NCBI RefSeq assembly: GCF_004354015.1
Contig: NZ_SMRU01000030.1
Coordinates: 1 to 64,000 of the forward strand
Direction of reading: 5' to 3'
DNA: 64,000 bases
Source: Arthrobacter terricola
GTDB taxonomy: Bacteria; Actinomycetota; Actinomycetes; Actinomycetales; Micrococcaceae
The notes below the pieces were generated by a model that saw only the letters and a list, made by a program, of their open reading frames with translations, made no database searches and had not been told where the DNA came from. Positions 6,701-15,784 of the stretch are shown one piece after another. How positions within the stretch are numbered: the stretch's first letter is position 1; every line of letters starts with the position of its first letter. The position numbers and the translations under genes were made by a program.

Positions 6701-7519
6701 TCAGCGTTGGCGTCGTTCCCGCGTACCATTGTGGGCCGCAAGCATGTTTTCCAGGAGCGTGTCGAAAAGCTTGGCAGTGTTCTTTGCGGAGTCGCCCGGC
6801 CAATGGTGCACGGCGTGGGCTGCGCCTTGGATCTGCTGCCAGTTCGCTTGTTCAGGAATATGCGGAGACAACAGCAGGTCTCCGAACATCGATTCCATCT
6901 CGGCAAGCCTGAAGCTGTGCTCGGACGACGTTGGCCTGACGCGGTTGGCGACGATGCCGCCCGGGGCCAATTTCGGCGCGAATTCCTGGCGGAACAACTG
7001 GATGGCGCGCATAGTGCGTTCGGTTCCGGCGACGGAAAACAGACCCGGTTCGGCAACCAGGACCACGCGGTCGCTCGCGCCCCATGCCATACGGGTCAGT
7101 CCGTTGAGGGAGGGAGGGCAATCGACCAGGACCAGTTCGTACTGGTCGGCGGGCGCCAGGACCGACGAAAGGCGCCGGAGGTCGCGCCGGCCGAGGTCGG
7201 GCCGGTCGTAGATTCCGGTGTAGGCGGATCCGATCGCGACGTCGAGGGCGGAGGGTTCGCCGTTGCGGCGGGCGTGCTCTACCCAGCCGCTCGTGACGAC
7301 GTTCTCGGGAAGCTTCGCTTTGCGGGGGTTCTTCAGCATGCGGCCGATGTCGAGCTGGTCGCCGGCCTGGACGCCGAGGGCAGTGGTTGCGTCGGCGTGG
7401 GGATCGAGGTCCACAACAAGGGTGGGGATGCCTGCAGTCAATGCGGCCGAGGCTAGCCCAGTGGTTACGGATGTTTTTCCTACGCCGCCCTTGAGGCTGC
7501 TGATGCTGACTACTTGCAC
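6701..7519 (-). CDS. ParA family ATPase without an adjacent ParB
   Basis: 272 residues from GTG 7519. A TTG at 7531 would add four residues, and neither start has a clear ribosome site. The deviant Walker A motif KGGVGKT is at residues 10-16, Walker A' LVVDLDP near 34-40 and Walker B LVLVDCPPS near 130. The ATP-sandwich lysine (K10) is present, so it should dimerise on nucleic acid or membrane. No parB, parS or MinD partner lies nearby, so it is not the chromosomal parAB pair. It may position another cargo. Converges on the MerR block and diverges from pyc. Confidence 0.88.
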   Translation of the reverse strand: MQVVSISSLKGGVGKTSVTTGLASAALTAGIPTLVVDLDPHADATTALGVQAGDQLDIGRMLKNPRKAKLPENVVTSGWVEHARRNGEPSALDVAIGSAYTGIYDRPDLGRRDLRRLSSVLAPADQYELVLVDCPPSLNGLTRMAWGASDRVVLVAEPGLFSVAGTERTMRAIQLFRQEFAPKLAPGGIVANRVRPTSSEHSFRLAEMESMFGDLLLSPHIPEQANWQQIQGAAHAVHHWPGDSAKNTAKLFDTLLENMLAAHNGTRERRQR

Positions 7520-7832
7520 TTGAAAACCCAAAACCTAACGCCGGTTACCGTGTCGCGGTGCTTCTGTTCCGATGAGGCCGGAACCGGGGCTCTGCCGCCG
7601 CCCTTCAACATCATATGTGGAGTCGCCGCAGAATCCCGCCTTATCCACTCCGAGGGGCTTTGATCTCCGTTACTTCCCAAGTCCCATAGCACGTGTATCC
7701 GGACCGTGCGCGAATGTACACTGCTCGTGACGATTCTCTATGTGACCGTCAACACAAAGATTTGTATTTGTGTGTGGAGGTCTTACACACTGTGACCACC
7801 GACCGTTACACCCGCAATGATGCAGGAGAAGC
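7520..7832. other. parA-pyc intergenic region, mostly pyc control sequence
   Basis: This 313-base divergent spacer has no gene. The parA-proximal half shows nothing I can name. The pyc-proximal half (7741-7797) holds several inverted and direct repeats described separately. Confidence 0.7.
7741..7797 (+). promoter_or_regulatory. Repeat-rich operator region upstream of pyc
   Basis: Inverted repeat ACACAAA (7752-7758)/TTTGTGT (7767-7773) overlaps a second one, GTGTGT (7770-7775)/ACACAC (7785-7790). Direct copies of TGTGACC start at 7741 and 7791, exactly 50 bp apart. It lies 36-92 bases before the pyc start. The arrangement suggests one or two transcription factors controlling anaplerosis. No regulator can be named. 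Confidence 0.5.
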
Positions 7833-10800
7833 ATGTTTTCCAAGATTCTGGTGGCTAATCGCGGCGAAATCGCGATCAGGGCCTTCCGCGCCGGCTACGA
7901 ACTCGGCGCAAAAACGGTAGCGGTCTTCCCGCATGAGGATCGTAACTCGATCCATAGGCAGAAGGCCGATGAGGCGTACCTGATTGGCCAGCAAGGCCAT
8001 CCGGTTCGCGCCTATCTGGATGTTGACGAAATTGTCCGCGTCGCCAAGGAAGCGGGTGCAGACGCAATCTACCCGGGCTACGGGTTCCTTTCGGAGAACC
8101 CGGACCTTGCCCGGGCAGCCCAGGAAGCCGGAATCACGTTCGTCGGCCCGCCTGCCGAAGTGCTTGAGCTTGCGGGCAACAAGGTCGCTGCGCTTGAGGC
8201 CGCGCGCAAGGCAGGCGTACCGGTCCTGAAGTCGAGCGCGCCCTCCCGTGACGTGGACGAGCTCATCGCTGCGGCGGACGAGATCGGCTTCCCCATCTTC
8301 GCCAAGGCTGTTGCCGGTGGTGGCGGTCGTGGCATGCGCCGCGTCGAAACCCGGGAAGAGCTTCCGGAAGCGCTGCAGTCGGCAATGCGCGAAGCGGACG
8401 CTGCGTTCGGCGATCCCACGATGTTCCTCGAGCAGGCCGTGCTGCGCCCCCGCCACATCGAGGTCCAGATCCTGGCCGACGCCGAGGGCAACGTCATGCA
8501 CCTCTTCGAGCGTGACTGTTCACTCCAGCGCCGACACCAGAAGGTCGTCGAAATCGCGCCGGCCCCCAACCTGGACGAATCCATCCGCCAGGCCCTGTAC
8601 CGGGACGCCGTTGCCTTCGCCAAGGCACTCAACTACGTCAATGCCGGCACCGTTGAATTCCTCGTGGACACGGAAGGCGCCCGCGCCGGCCAGCACGTGT
8701 TCATCGAGATGAATCCGCGTATCCAGGTGGAGCACACGGTCACCGAAGAAATCACCGACGTTGACCTGGTCCAGGCCCAGATGCGCATCGCGTCGGGCGA
8801 AACCCTCGCGGACCTCGGCCTCAGCCAGGAGTCGGTCTCCGTCAAGGGTGCAGCCCTCCAGTGCCGCATCACCACTGAGGACCCCGCAAACGGCTTCCGC
8901 CCCGACGTCGGACGGATCACCGGTTACCGTTCCGCCGGTGGAGCGGGCGTGCGTCTCGACGGCGGTACGGTTTACTCGGGTGCCGAGATCAGCCCCCACT
9001 TCGACTCCATGCTGGTGAAGCTGACCTGCCGAGGCCGTGACTACCCGGCCGCCGTCGCCCGCGCACGCCGTGGCCTTGCCGAATTCCGGATCCGTGGCGT
9101 GTCCACCAACATTCCGTTCCTGCAGGCCGTGCTCGCCGATCCGGACTTCATCGCCGGCAACGTAGCGACCGACTTCATCGACAAGCGCCCGGAACTCCTG
9201 AAGTCCCACGTCTCCGCGGACCGTGGAACCAAGCTGCTCACCTGGCTTGCCGACGTCACCGTCAACAAGCCCAACGGCGAGCTCAAGGTCCACACTGATC
9301 CGGCGATCAAGCTTCCGAAGATCACCGGTCCGGTCCCGAGCTCCGGCTCGCGGCAGAAACTGAAGGAACTGGGACCCGAAGGCTTCGCGAAGGCGCTTCG
9401 CGAGCAACAGGCCGTGGCCGTCACGGACACGACGTTCCGCGACGCCCACCAGTCCCTCCTCGCCACACGCGTCCGCACCAGGGACCTCGTAGCGGCCGGC
9501 CCCGCAGTCACCGCGCTCCTCCCGGAACTCTTGTCCGTAGAAGCGTGGGGCGGCGCCACCTATGACGTCGCGCTGCGCTTCCTCGGCGAAGACCCGTGGG
9601 AACGCTTGGCTGCGCTGCGCAAGGCATTGCCGAACACCTGTATTCAGATGCTTTTGCGCGGCCGCAACACGGTCGGCTACACGCCGTACCCGGAAGAAGT
9701 GACCGAAGCTTTCGTCAACGAGGCAGCCGCCACCGGCATCGACATCTTCCGGATCTTCGACGCGCTCAACGACGTCAACCAGATGGCTCCCGCGATCCGC
9801 GCCGTGCGCGCCACAGGCACGGCGGTGGCTGAAGTCGCCCTGTGCTACACCGGCGATCTCCTTGATCCGAACGAGAAGCTGTACACGCTCGACTACTACC
9901 TGGACCTCGCCCAGAAGATCGTCGACGCCGGTGCCCACATCCTCGCCATCAAGGACATGGCCGGCCTACTTCGCCCGGCCGCGGCAGCGAAGCTTGTAAC
10001 GGCCCTGCGTGAGCGCTTCGACCTCCCGGTCCACTTGCACACCCACGACACCGCTGGCGGCCAACTGGCCACCCTGCTGGCGGCCGTGGACGCCGGTGTG
10101 GACGCGGTCGACGTCGCCTCTGCATCCCTCGCGGGAACCACCAGTCAGCCATCCGCTTCCGCCCTGGTGGCCGCGTTGGCACACACTCCGCGCGATACCG
10201 GCCTCAGCCTGGCCGGCGTGAGCGCCCTGGAGCCGTACTGGGAAGGCGTGCGCCGCGTCTACGCGCCGTTCGAATCCGGACTCCCGGGTCCCACCGGACG
10301 TGTGTACCAGCACGAGATCCCGGGCGGCCAGCTGTCCAACCTTCGCCAGCAGGCCATGGCTTTGGGACTCGGCGAACGCTTCGAGGCCATCGAAGACATG
10401 TACACCGCGGCGGACCGCATCCTGGGCCACCTCGTGAAGGTGACTCCTTCGTCCAAGGTGGTAGGCGACCTCGCCTTGCATCTTGTGGGAATCAACGCCG
10501 ATCCGGCGGACTTCAACGAGAATCCGCAGAGCTACGACATCCCGGACTCCGTGATCGGCTTCCTGTCCGGCGAGCTGGGCGATCCTCCCGGAGGATGGCC
10601 GGAACCGTTCCGGACCAAGGCCCTCCAAGGACGCAGCATCAAGGTCCGCGACGTGGAGCTGAGCGCCGAGGACAGTGCGGCCCTCAAGGGCGATTCCAAG
10701 ACGCGCCAGCGGACTTTGAACCGCCTCCTGTTCGATGGTCCCACCAAGGACTACCTCAAGAGCGTCGAAACCTACGGCAACTTGTCCGTGCTCGACACCC

Positions 10801-11228
10801 GTGACTACCTTTACGGCCTCCAGCTCGGTGCCGAACATGTCATGGAGCTGGAAAAGGGTGTGCGCCTCATTGCATCCCTCGAAGCGGTTTCCGAGCCGGA
10901 CGAAAAGGGCATGCGCACGGTCATGTGCAAGCTCAACGGACAGTCCCGCCCCGTAGTGGTTCGCGACAAGTCGGTTGTCAGCAACGTGAAGACGGCGGAG
11001 AAGGCGGACACGTCCCAGCCGGGCCACGTCGCGGCTCCGTTCGCGGGCGCCGTCACGGTCACGGTGAAGCCCGGCGACGCCGTCAATGCCGGCGACACCG
11101 TTGCCACGATTGAGGCGATGAAGATGGAGGCATCTATCACGACGCCGGTAAGCGGCACGGTCTCGCGCCTCGCCATCAACAAGGTGGAACAGGTGCAGGG
11201 CGGCGATTTGCTGATCGTCGTCGAGTAG
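7833..11228 (+). CDS. pyc: Pyruvate carboxylase
   Basis: 1131 residues, the full single-chain length. The biotin carboxylase half (1 to about 455) has the ATP-grasp GGGGRGMR loop and the RDCS/HQKVVEIAPAP signature. The carboxyltransferase domain begins at DTTFRDAHQ (532-540), followed by the PC/tetramerisation domain. The C-terminal biotinyl domain carries Lys1097 in EAMKMEAS. It makes oxaloacetate from pyruvate, bicarbonate and ATP, the main anaplerotic step, in the cytoplasm. GCAGGAGAAGC precedes the ATG. It is monocistronic, with a repeat-rich control region upstream and a strong terminator after it. Confidence 0.98.
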   Translation: MFSKILVANRGEIAIRAFRAGYELGAKTVAVFPHEDRNSIHRQKADEAYLIGQQGHPVRAYLDVDEIVRVAKEAGADAIYPGYGFLSENPDLARAAQEAGITFVGPPAEVLELAGNKVAALEAARKAGVPVLKSSAPSRDVDELIAAADEIGFPIFAKAVAGGGGRGMRRVETREELPEALQSAMREADAAFGDPTMFLEQAVLRPRHIEVQILADAEGNVMHLFERDCSLQRRHQKVVEIAPAPNLDESIRQALYRDAVAFAKALNYVNAGTVEFLVDTEGARAGQHVFIEMNPRIQVEHTVTEEITDVDLVQAQMRIASGETLADLGLSQESVSVKGAALQCRITTEDPANGFRPDVGRITGYRSAGGAGVRLDGGTVYSGAEISPHFDSMLVKLTCRGRDYPAAVARARRGLAEFRIRGVSTNIPFLQAVLADPDFIAGNVATDFIDKRPELLKSHVSADRGTKLLTWLADVTVNKPNGELKVHTDPAIKLPKITGPVPSSGSRQKLKELGPEGFAKALREQQAVAVTDTTFRDAHQSLLATRVRTRDLVAAGPAVTALLPELLSVEAWGGATYDVALRFLGEDPWERLAALRKALPNTCIQMLLRGRNTVGYTPYPEEVTEAFVNEAAATGIDIFRIFDALNDVNQMAPAIRAVRATGTAVAEVALCYTGDLLDPNEKLYTLDYYLDLAQKIVDAGAHILAIKDMAGLLRPAAAAKLVTALRERFDLPVHLHTHDTAGGQLATLLAAVDAGVDAVDVASASLAGTTSQPSASALVAALAHTPRDTGLSLAGVSALEPYWEGVRRVYAPFESGLPGPTGRVYQHEIPGGQLSNLRQQAMALGLGERFEAIEDMYTAADRILGHLVKVTPSSKVVGDLALHLVGINADPADFNENPQSYDIPDSVIGFLSGELGDPPGGWPEPFRTKALQGRSIKVRDVELSAEDSAALKGDSKTRQRTLNRLLFDGPTKDYLKSVETYGNLSVLDTRDYLYGLQLGAEHVMELEKGVRLIASLEAVSEPDEKGMRTVMCKLNGQSRPVVVRDKSVVSNVKTAEKADTSQPGHVAAPFAGAVTVTVKPGDAVNAGDTVATIEAMKMEASITTPVSGTVSRLAINKVEQVQGGDLLIVVE

Positions 11229-11252
11229 TGTGACGTCCCCGGCAGGGGACAC

Positions 11253-11294
11253 AAAGGAGGGGTCCCGGGCTTCACAGCCCGGGACCCCTCCTTT
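11253..11294. terminator. Strong terminator between pyc and the acyl-CoA synthetase
   Basis: A perfect 19-bp stem (11253-11271 with 11276-11294) closes a TCAC loop. It separates two convergent genes and can act in both directions. Confidence 0.9.
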
Positions 11295-11309
11295 CGTTTG
11301 ACGGCAGAT

Positions 11310-13118
11310 TCAGGACGCTTTCGGAGCGGAGTACATTTCCTCGATCACGGCGTCGAAGTCTTTCAAGACTTGTGCCCGCTTCACCTTCAAGGACGGCGTC
11401 AGATGGCCGGACGCCTCGGTGAAGTCCGAAGGGATGATCCGGAACGACTTGATGGCCTCGGCCTGGGAAACCGACTGGTTTGCGCGGTTGATCAGTTCCT
11501 GGACAGCCGCCCTGACCGTTGCGTTCTCCGTGGCGTCCTCCACGCTGGTAGACGTGGGAAGGCCGTGGCGCTCGAGCCAGCCCGGCAATGCTTCCTCATC
11601 CAGGGTGACGAGTGCTCCCACGAACGGCCTGTTGTCGCCTATCACCAGGACCTGGGAGACGAGGGCATCTGCCCGGATCTGGTCTTCGAGGAGGGCCGGC
11701 ACAACGTTCTTGCCGCTCGCCGTGACGATGATCTCCTTTTTGCGGCCGGTGATTTTCAGGAAGCCCTGTTCGTCCAGTTCGCCGATATCGCCCGTGCGAA
11801 ACCATCCATCGACGAATGTGTCCGCGGAGAGGTCTTCCCGCTTGTAGTAGCCCTTCATGACGCAGACACCCTTGGCGAGGATTTCGCCGTCTTCGGCAAT
11901 CTTGACCGCGTTGCCGGGCAGCGGCGCCCCGACGGTACCGATCTTGATCAGGGACGGGGTGTTCACCGAGATGGGCGCGGTGGTCTCGGTGAGTCCGTAC
12001 CCTTCCAGGATCTGCAGTCCGATCCCGTGGAAGAAATGGCCCAGGCGTTCGCCGAGGGGACCTCCGCCGGAAACGGCGTGGTGGACGTTGCCGCCCATCG
12101 CGGCACGCAGCTTTCCGTAGACGAGCCGGTCGAAGATCGCGTGCTTTAGCTTCAACGCGATTCCGACTGAACCCGCTTGGCGCGCCTTGGAGTAGGCGAT
12201 CGCCGTGTCTACGGCCCGGTGGAAGATGGCTCCCTTGCCGCCGTCTTCGGCCTTCGTGAGGGCCGAATTGAAGACCTTTTCGAATACGCGGGGGACGGCG
12301 AGGATGAACGATGGCTGGAAACTCTGCAGGTCCGCCAGCAGGTTCTTGATATCCGGAGTGTGCGCCACTTGGGCGCCGGCCGCGACAGCCAACACCGAAA
12401 TGAAGCGGGCAAACACGTGGGCCAAGGGAAGGAACATGATGGTCTTGGCATTTTCGTTGACCACGTCCCCGAGCGAAGCCAACGCGTTCTCCGAGAGCTC
12501 CACGAAATTCCCGTGCGTGAGCTCGCACCCCTTCGGACGGCCAGTGGTGCCGGAGGTATAGATGATCGTGGCGACGTCGCTAAGGACGGCGTGGCTGCGG
12601 CGGCTTTCGAGCTCCTCGTCGCTGACGCCCGTGCCGGCGTTGCGCAGGACGTCCAGTCCGTCCCCGAGCTGCCAGACGTTGGTCACGGCCTCAAGGCCTT
12701 CGGCTGTGACAGCCCGCCGGATGACGTCTTCGTGGTGGGCGGATTCGGCGAACGCCGCAACCGCTCCGGAATCGCCGAGGTTCCAAGCCACTTGGGACGG
12801 CGACGACGTTTCGTAGATCGGCACTGAAATTCCGCCGGCGAACCAGATGGCGAAGTCCACCAGCGACCAGTCATAACGTGTCCTGGACATGATGCCGACG
12901 CGATCTCCGGGCTCCACACCGTTGGCGATCAGTCCCTTCGCCAAGGCGGAGACATCTTGGAGGAACTCGACGGCCCGGATGTCCTGCCATTGGCCTGCGG
13001 TGTCGAGGGTGGCGAACAATGCCGGGTTGGAGGGATTGGCGGCCTGACGGATCACGAGGTCCGTGATGTTGGTTTCGGGGGCAACATTTACGAGGGGCGG
13101 AACACTGAATTCACGCAC
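11310..13118 (-). CDS. Long-chain fatty acid-CoA ligase, FadD15-like
   Basis: 602 residues from the GTG at 13118, where GAAGGAG lies upstream. The frame is open for 27 more codons without a site. It belongs to the ANL adenylating superfamily: P-loop IIYTSGTTGRPKGCELTH, adenine motif GYGLTET, the YYKRED hinge region and a C-terminal catalytic Lys in the GRKKEII motif. It activates long-chain fatty acids to acyl-CoA through acyl-AMP, probably membrane-associated. M. tuberculosis fadD15 (Rv2187) lies in the equivalent neighbourhood close to plsC-like, aroG and pknL genes. Confidence 0.93.
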   Translation of the reverse strand: MREFSVPPLVNVAPETNITDLVIRQAANPSNPALFATLDTAGQWQDIRAVEFLQDVSALAKGLIANGVEPGDRVGIMSRTRYDWSLVDFAIWFAGGISVPIYETSSPSQVAWNLGDSGAVAAFAESAHHEDVIRRAVTAEGLEAVTNVWQLGDGLDVLRNAGTGVSDEELESRRSHAVLSDVATIIYTSGTTGRPKGCELTHGNFVELSENALASLGDVVNENAKTIMFLPLAHVFARFISVLAVAAGAQVAHTPDIKNLLADLQSFQPSFILAVPRVFEKVFNSALTKAEDGGKGAIFHRAVDTAIAYSKARQAGSVGIALKLKHAIFDRLVYGKLRAAMGGNVHHAVSGGGPLGERLGHFFHGIGLQILEGYGLTETTAPISVNTPSLIKIGTVGAPLPGNAVKIAEDGEILAKGVCVMKGYYKREDLSADTFVDGWFRTGDIGELDEQGFLKITGRKKEIIVTASGKNVVPALLEDQIRADALVSQVLVIGDNRPFVGALVTLDEEALPGWLERHGLPTSTSVEDATENATVRAAVQELINRANQSVSQAEAIKSFRIIPSDFTEASGHLTPSLKVKRAQVLKDFDAVIEEMYSAPKAS

Positions 13119-13278
13119 GATAGCTCCTTCGATATCAACAGACCATTGCGGGGCTGCTCTAACTCTATACGGCCCGGTCAGGGGTGTGTCGCAGTTCACC
13201 GCTCCAAGTTACTGATGAGTAACCTTACGGGAAGTGTCCTGTTCCTCAAAGAGGCCGGGCGTGAAGGCGCACCATGTC

Positions 13279-13306
13279 CTGACAAATGCTGCTCTCGGAA
13301 TATGAT
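13279..13306 (+). promoter_or_regulatory. Promoter for a leaderless glucokinase mRNA
   Basis: CTGACA (13279-13284), a 16-bp spacer and TATGAT (13301-13306). The -10 ends six bases before the ATG at 13313, so transcription should start at or next to the start codon. Confidence 0.65.
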
Positions 13307-13312
13307 GTCCAC

Positions 13313-14428
13313 ATGCCTCTCAATCCACCCAACGACCAGACCCCATCAAGAGTTCGGGACGTGTCCTGGCCAGGATCCGGATCGGCGCTCCGCCGCCTCG
13401 CCCGCAAGAAGGGTGGCCGGCGCGGGGAGGCTGTTCCCTGGGCTGCGCGGCGCGCGCATCTCGGACGCCGGGGCTTGGCTATCGGGATTGACATTGGCGG
13501 AACCAAAGTGGCGGCGGGCGTTGTTGATCCCTCCGGACAGGTTGTCGAGGAAGCACGGCGATCCACCCCCGGGAACGATGCCCGTGCCGTTGAGCGGGTG
13601 ATCGTCGAGCTCGTCCAGGAACTCGGAATGAACCACAGGATCGCTTCCGTCGGGATCGGCGCCGCCGGCTGGATGGATCTCGACGGCGGCACGGTGCTGT
13701 TCAGTCCGCACCTCGCCTGGCGTAACGAGCCGCTGCGTGAAAACCTCCAGAGCCTCCTGCGGCGGCCCGTGTTGGTAACCAACGACGCCGATGCCGCCGC
13801 ATGGGCCGAATGGCGCTTTGGCGCCGGTCAGGGAGAGAGCCGCCTCGTCTGCATCACGCTCGGCACCGGCATAGGCGGGGCAATGGTCATGGACGGCCGG
13901 GTGGAACGCGGGCGCTTCGGTGTCGCAGGAGAATTCGGGCACCAGATTGTGGTCCCCGGCGGGCACCGCTGCGAATGCGGCAACCGGGGATGTTGGGAGC
14001 AGTACGCGTCCGGCAACGCCCTCGGAAGGGAAGCCCGGGAGCTGGCGCTGCGGAACTCGCCGGTCGCCTACGAATTGCTGAAAGCAGCCGGTGGCTCCGC
14101 CGAGGACATCACCGGGATCACCGTGACGGAACGCGCGAAGGCCGGGGACGCGGCGTCGAAAGAACTCTTGGAGGAAGTCGGGCATTGGCTCGGGCTGGGC
14201 CTCGCCAACCTCGCCGCCGCGCTGGATCCGGGAACGTTCGTCATCGGCGGGGGACTGTGCGACGCCGGCGAGCTCCTGGTCGGTCCTGCCCGCACATCAT
14301 TCGCCCGCAACCTGACGGGCCGGGGTTTCCGGCCGACGGCCGACATCAAGCTCGCCGCCCTCGGACCCCGGGCTGGAATGATCGGCGCAGCGGACCTCTC
14401 CCGCGTCAACGGCAGGATGCGCGGCTGA
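13313..14428 (+). CDS. ROK family glucokinase with a basic N-terminal extension
   Basis: 371 residues from ATG 13313. I prefer this to ATG 13286 because a TATGAT box ends six bases upstream, giving a leaderless start, and neither has a ribosome site. The ATP phosphate loop DIGGTK is at 60-65, the catalytic Asp is D158 in TNDADAAA, and the ROK zinc motif CECGNRGC is at 220-227. It should phosphorylate glucose with ATP. About 54 residues precede the ROK fold, rich in Arg and Lys (RRLARKKGGRRGE), which is unusual for the family and might tether it or be an over-long start. A polyphosphate glucokinase lies at 55.3 kb. Confidence 0.9.
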   Translation: MPLNPPNDQTPSRVRDVSWPGSGSALRRLARKKGGRRGEAVPWAARRAHLGRRGLAIGIDIGGTKVAAGVVDPSGQVVEEARRSTPGNDARAVERVIVELVQELGMNHRIASVGIGAAGWMDLDGGTVLFSPHLAWRNEPLRENLQSLLRRPVLVTNDADAAAWAEWRFGAGQGESRLVCITLGTGIGGAMVMDGRVERGRFGVAGEFGHQIVVPGGHRCECGNRGCWEQYASGNALGREARELALRNSPVAYELLKAAGGSAEDITGITVTERAKAGDAASKELLEEVGHWLGLGLANLAAALDPGTFVIGGGLCDAGELLVGPARTSFARNLTGRGFRPTADIKLAALGPRAGMIGAADLSRVNGRMRG

Positions 14429-14454
14429 CCCGAAGCCCGAGGTGCGGTGCCCGA

Positions 14455-14985
14455 TCAGACGCGTGCGCCGTCGTCGTTGTCGTCTTTTTCCTCGGGGAGC
14501 TTCATGATGAGGTACACCACTGAGCCGAGGAACGCTGCCAGGATGCCCATGACCGCGAGGAGCGGTGCCGAGCGCCAGAACATGGCGGTGAACAGCAGCG
14601 CGATGGGCCCACCGACGGCTCCGAGCCACGCGAGCATCGTCATCGGTTCGGTACCGGCCAGGCTGGGCGGCTCTTCCGGTACGAAGCCGCCGTCGTCCTC
14701 TACGCCGTAATCGCGCGGGCCCGTAGCTCCGCCGGCTTCCTCGTCCAAGGACTTCGGCTCCTCCGCCCCCTGCCTGGACAATCCGAGCGGGTCGAAGTCC
14801 CTGAAGGAACGGGGCGCGGCGGTGTCCTGGTCCGGACGGCGGCCAGTGACGTCCTCGGGCGGCAGCGTCTCGTCCGGCGCCGTGGACGGCATCGACTCAA
14901 GGCGGGCTACGAGATCGAGCCAGACGGCGTCGTCGTCGTTATTGGCGCTCTGGTCCGCGGAGTCCGGCCCTGGCCTGTTATTCAT
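14455..14985 (-). CDS. Unknown acidic protein with two C-terminal membrane helices
   Basis: 176 residues from the ATG at 14985, which overlaps the upstream hydrolase stop by 8 bases. The frame is open 15 codons further. Residues 1 to about 115 are polar, rich in Asp, Glu and Pro and probably disordered. Two hydrophobic helices follow (MLAWLGAVGGPIALLFTAMF and LLAVMGILAAFLGSVVYLIM), then an acidic cytoplasmic tail. I do not recognise a named family. Its tight coupling to two esterase-like genes suggests co-expression in a three-gene operon. Confidence 0.8.
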   Translation of the reverse strand: MNNRPGPDSADQSANNDDDAVWLDLVARLESMPSTAPDETLPPEDVTGRRPDQDTAAPRSFRDFDPLGLSRQGAEEPKSLDEEAGGATGPRDYGVEDDGGFVPEEPPSLAGTEPMTMLAWLGAVGGPIALLFTAMFWRSAPLLAVMGILAAFLGSVVYLIMKLPEEKDDNDDGARV

Positions 14986-15784
14986 GGCGTGAGTCCCGGA
15001 ACTCGGAGCCGGAACGTCCGGCATCTGCACCGATCCCGGCCATCGTCTTCTTGATGAATTCGGCGGAACCGCGGAAGATCTCCGGGGCGTCGTTGTCGAG
15101 GGTAGCCACGTGGTAGCTGTTTTCGAGGGCGATGAATTCCAAAGGCGCAGTGACGCTTTCCTTCAGTTTCGTGATGCTGAGATCGGAAATAACGTGGTCC
15201 ACAGTGGACCGGAAGACCCGGACAGGCGCGGAAATGCGGGGGAGGAGAGCCCGAGTGTCCTTGTACAGCTTCTTCAGTTCGTGGGCGGCCGCAACCGGTG
15301 TCCTCGGGTAGGCGCCCTCCTCGACGCCCGGCTTGCGGATGTCATTCGCAATGGCCGGCGTTGTTTTCATGACGTATTTGAGGGCGCCGACAATCGCTGC
15401 CCGGGGGTCGTCGATGACCAACCCGGGATTGACGACGACGGTACCGGCCACCGGGCGGGTGGCGGCGATCCGGAGGGCAAGTGTTGCGCCCATGGACAGG
15501 CCGGCGGCGAAGACGAAATCGCATTCGGACTGAAGCTCCAGGTAGGCGGCGTCGACTGCATGGTGCCACTCTTGCCAACGGCGCGTGGACATGTCTTGCC
15601 AGCTCGTCCCATGCCCCGGAAGAAGGGGCAAACGGACGGCGTACCCTTCGGCTGCAAGATACTCGGCCCAAGGGCGCATGCTGTGCGGACTGCCCGTGAA
15701 ACCGTGGCTCATCACGACGCCGACGCTAGGGCCGTCGCCGGTGAAAGTACTGGCGTAGGGCGAAGGATCAGGGAGAGTGTTCAT
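14978..15784 (-). CDS. Alpha/beta hydrolase, carboxylesterase/monoacylglycerol lipase-like
   Basis: 268 residues with a complete catalytic triad: Ser97 in GLSMGA, Asp196 in STVDHV and His225 in SYHVATLD. The oxyanion HGFTGSP loop is at 27-33. The cap is short, as in bacterial carboxylesterase Est30 and monoglyceride lipases. It is probably a cytoplasmic esterase of short or medium acyl chains. The start overlaps the upstream paralogue's stop by 4 bases (ATGA), and its own stop overlaps the downstream membrane-protein start, so all three are coupled. The next gene on this strand lacks the serine (see that entry). Confidence 0.93.
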   Translation of the reverse strand: MNTLPDPSPYASTFTGDGPSVGVVMSHGFTGSPHSMRPWAEYLAAEGYAVRLPLLPGHGTSWQDMSTRRWQEWHHAVDAAYLELQSECDFVFAAGLSMGATLALRIAATRPVAGTVVVNPGLVIDDPRAAIVGALKYVMKTTPAIANDIRKPGVEEGAYPRTPVAAAHELKKLYKDTRALLPRISAPVRVFRSTVDHVISDLSITKLKESVTAPLEFIALENSYHVATLDNDAPEIFRGSAEFIKKTMAGIGADAGRSGSEFRDSRHE

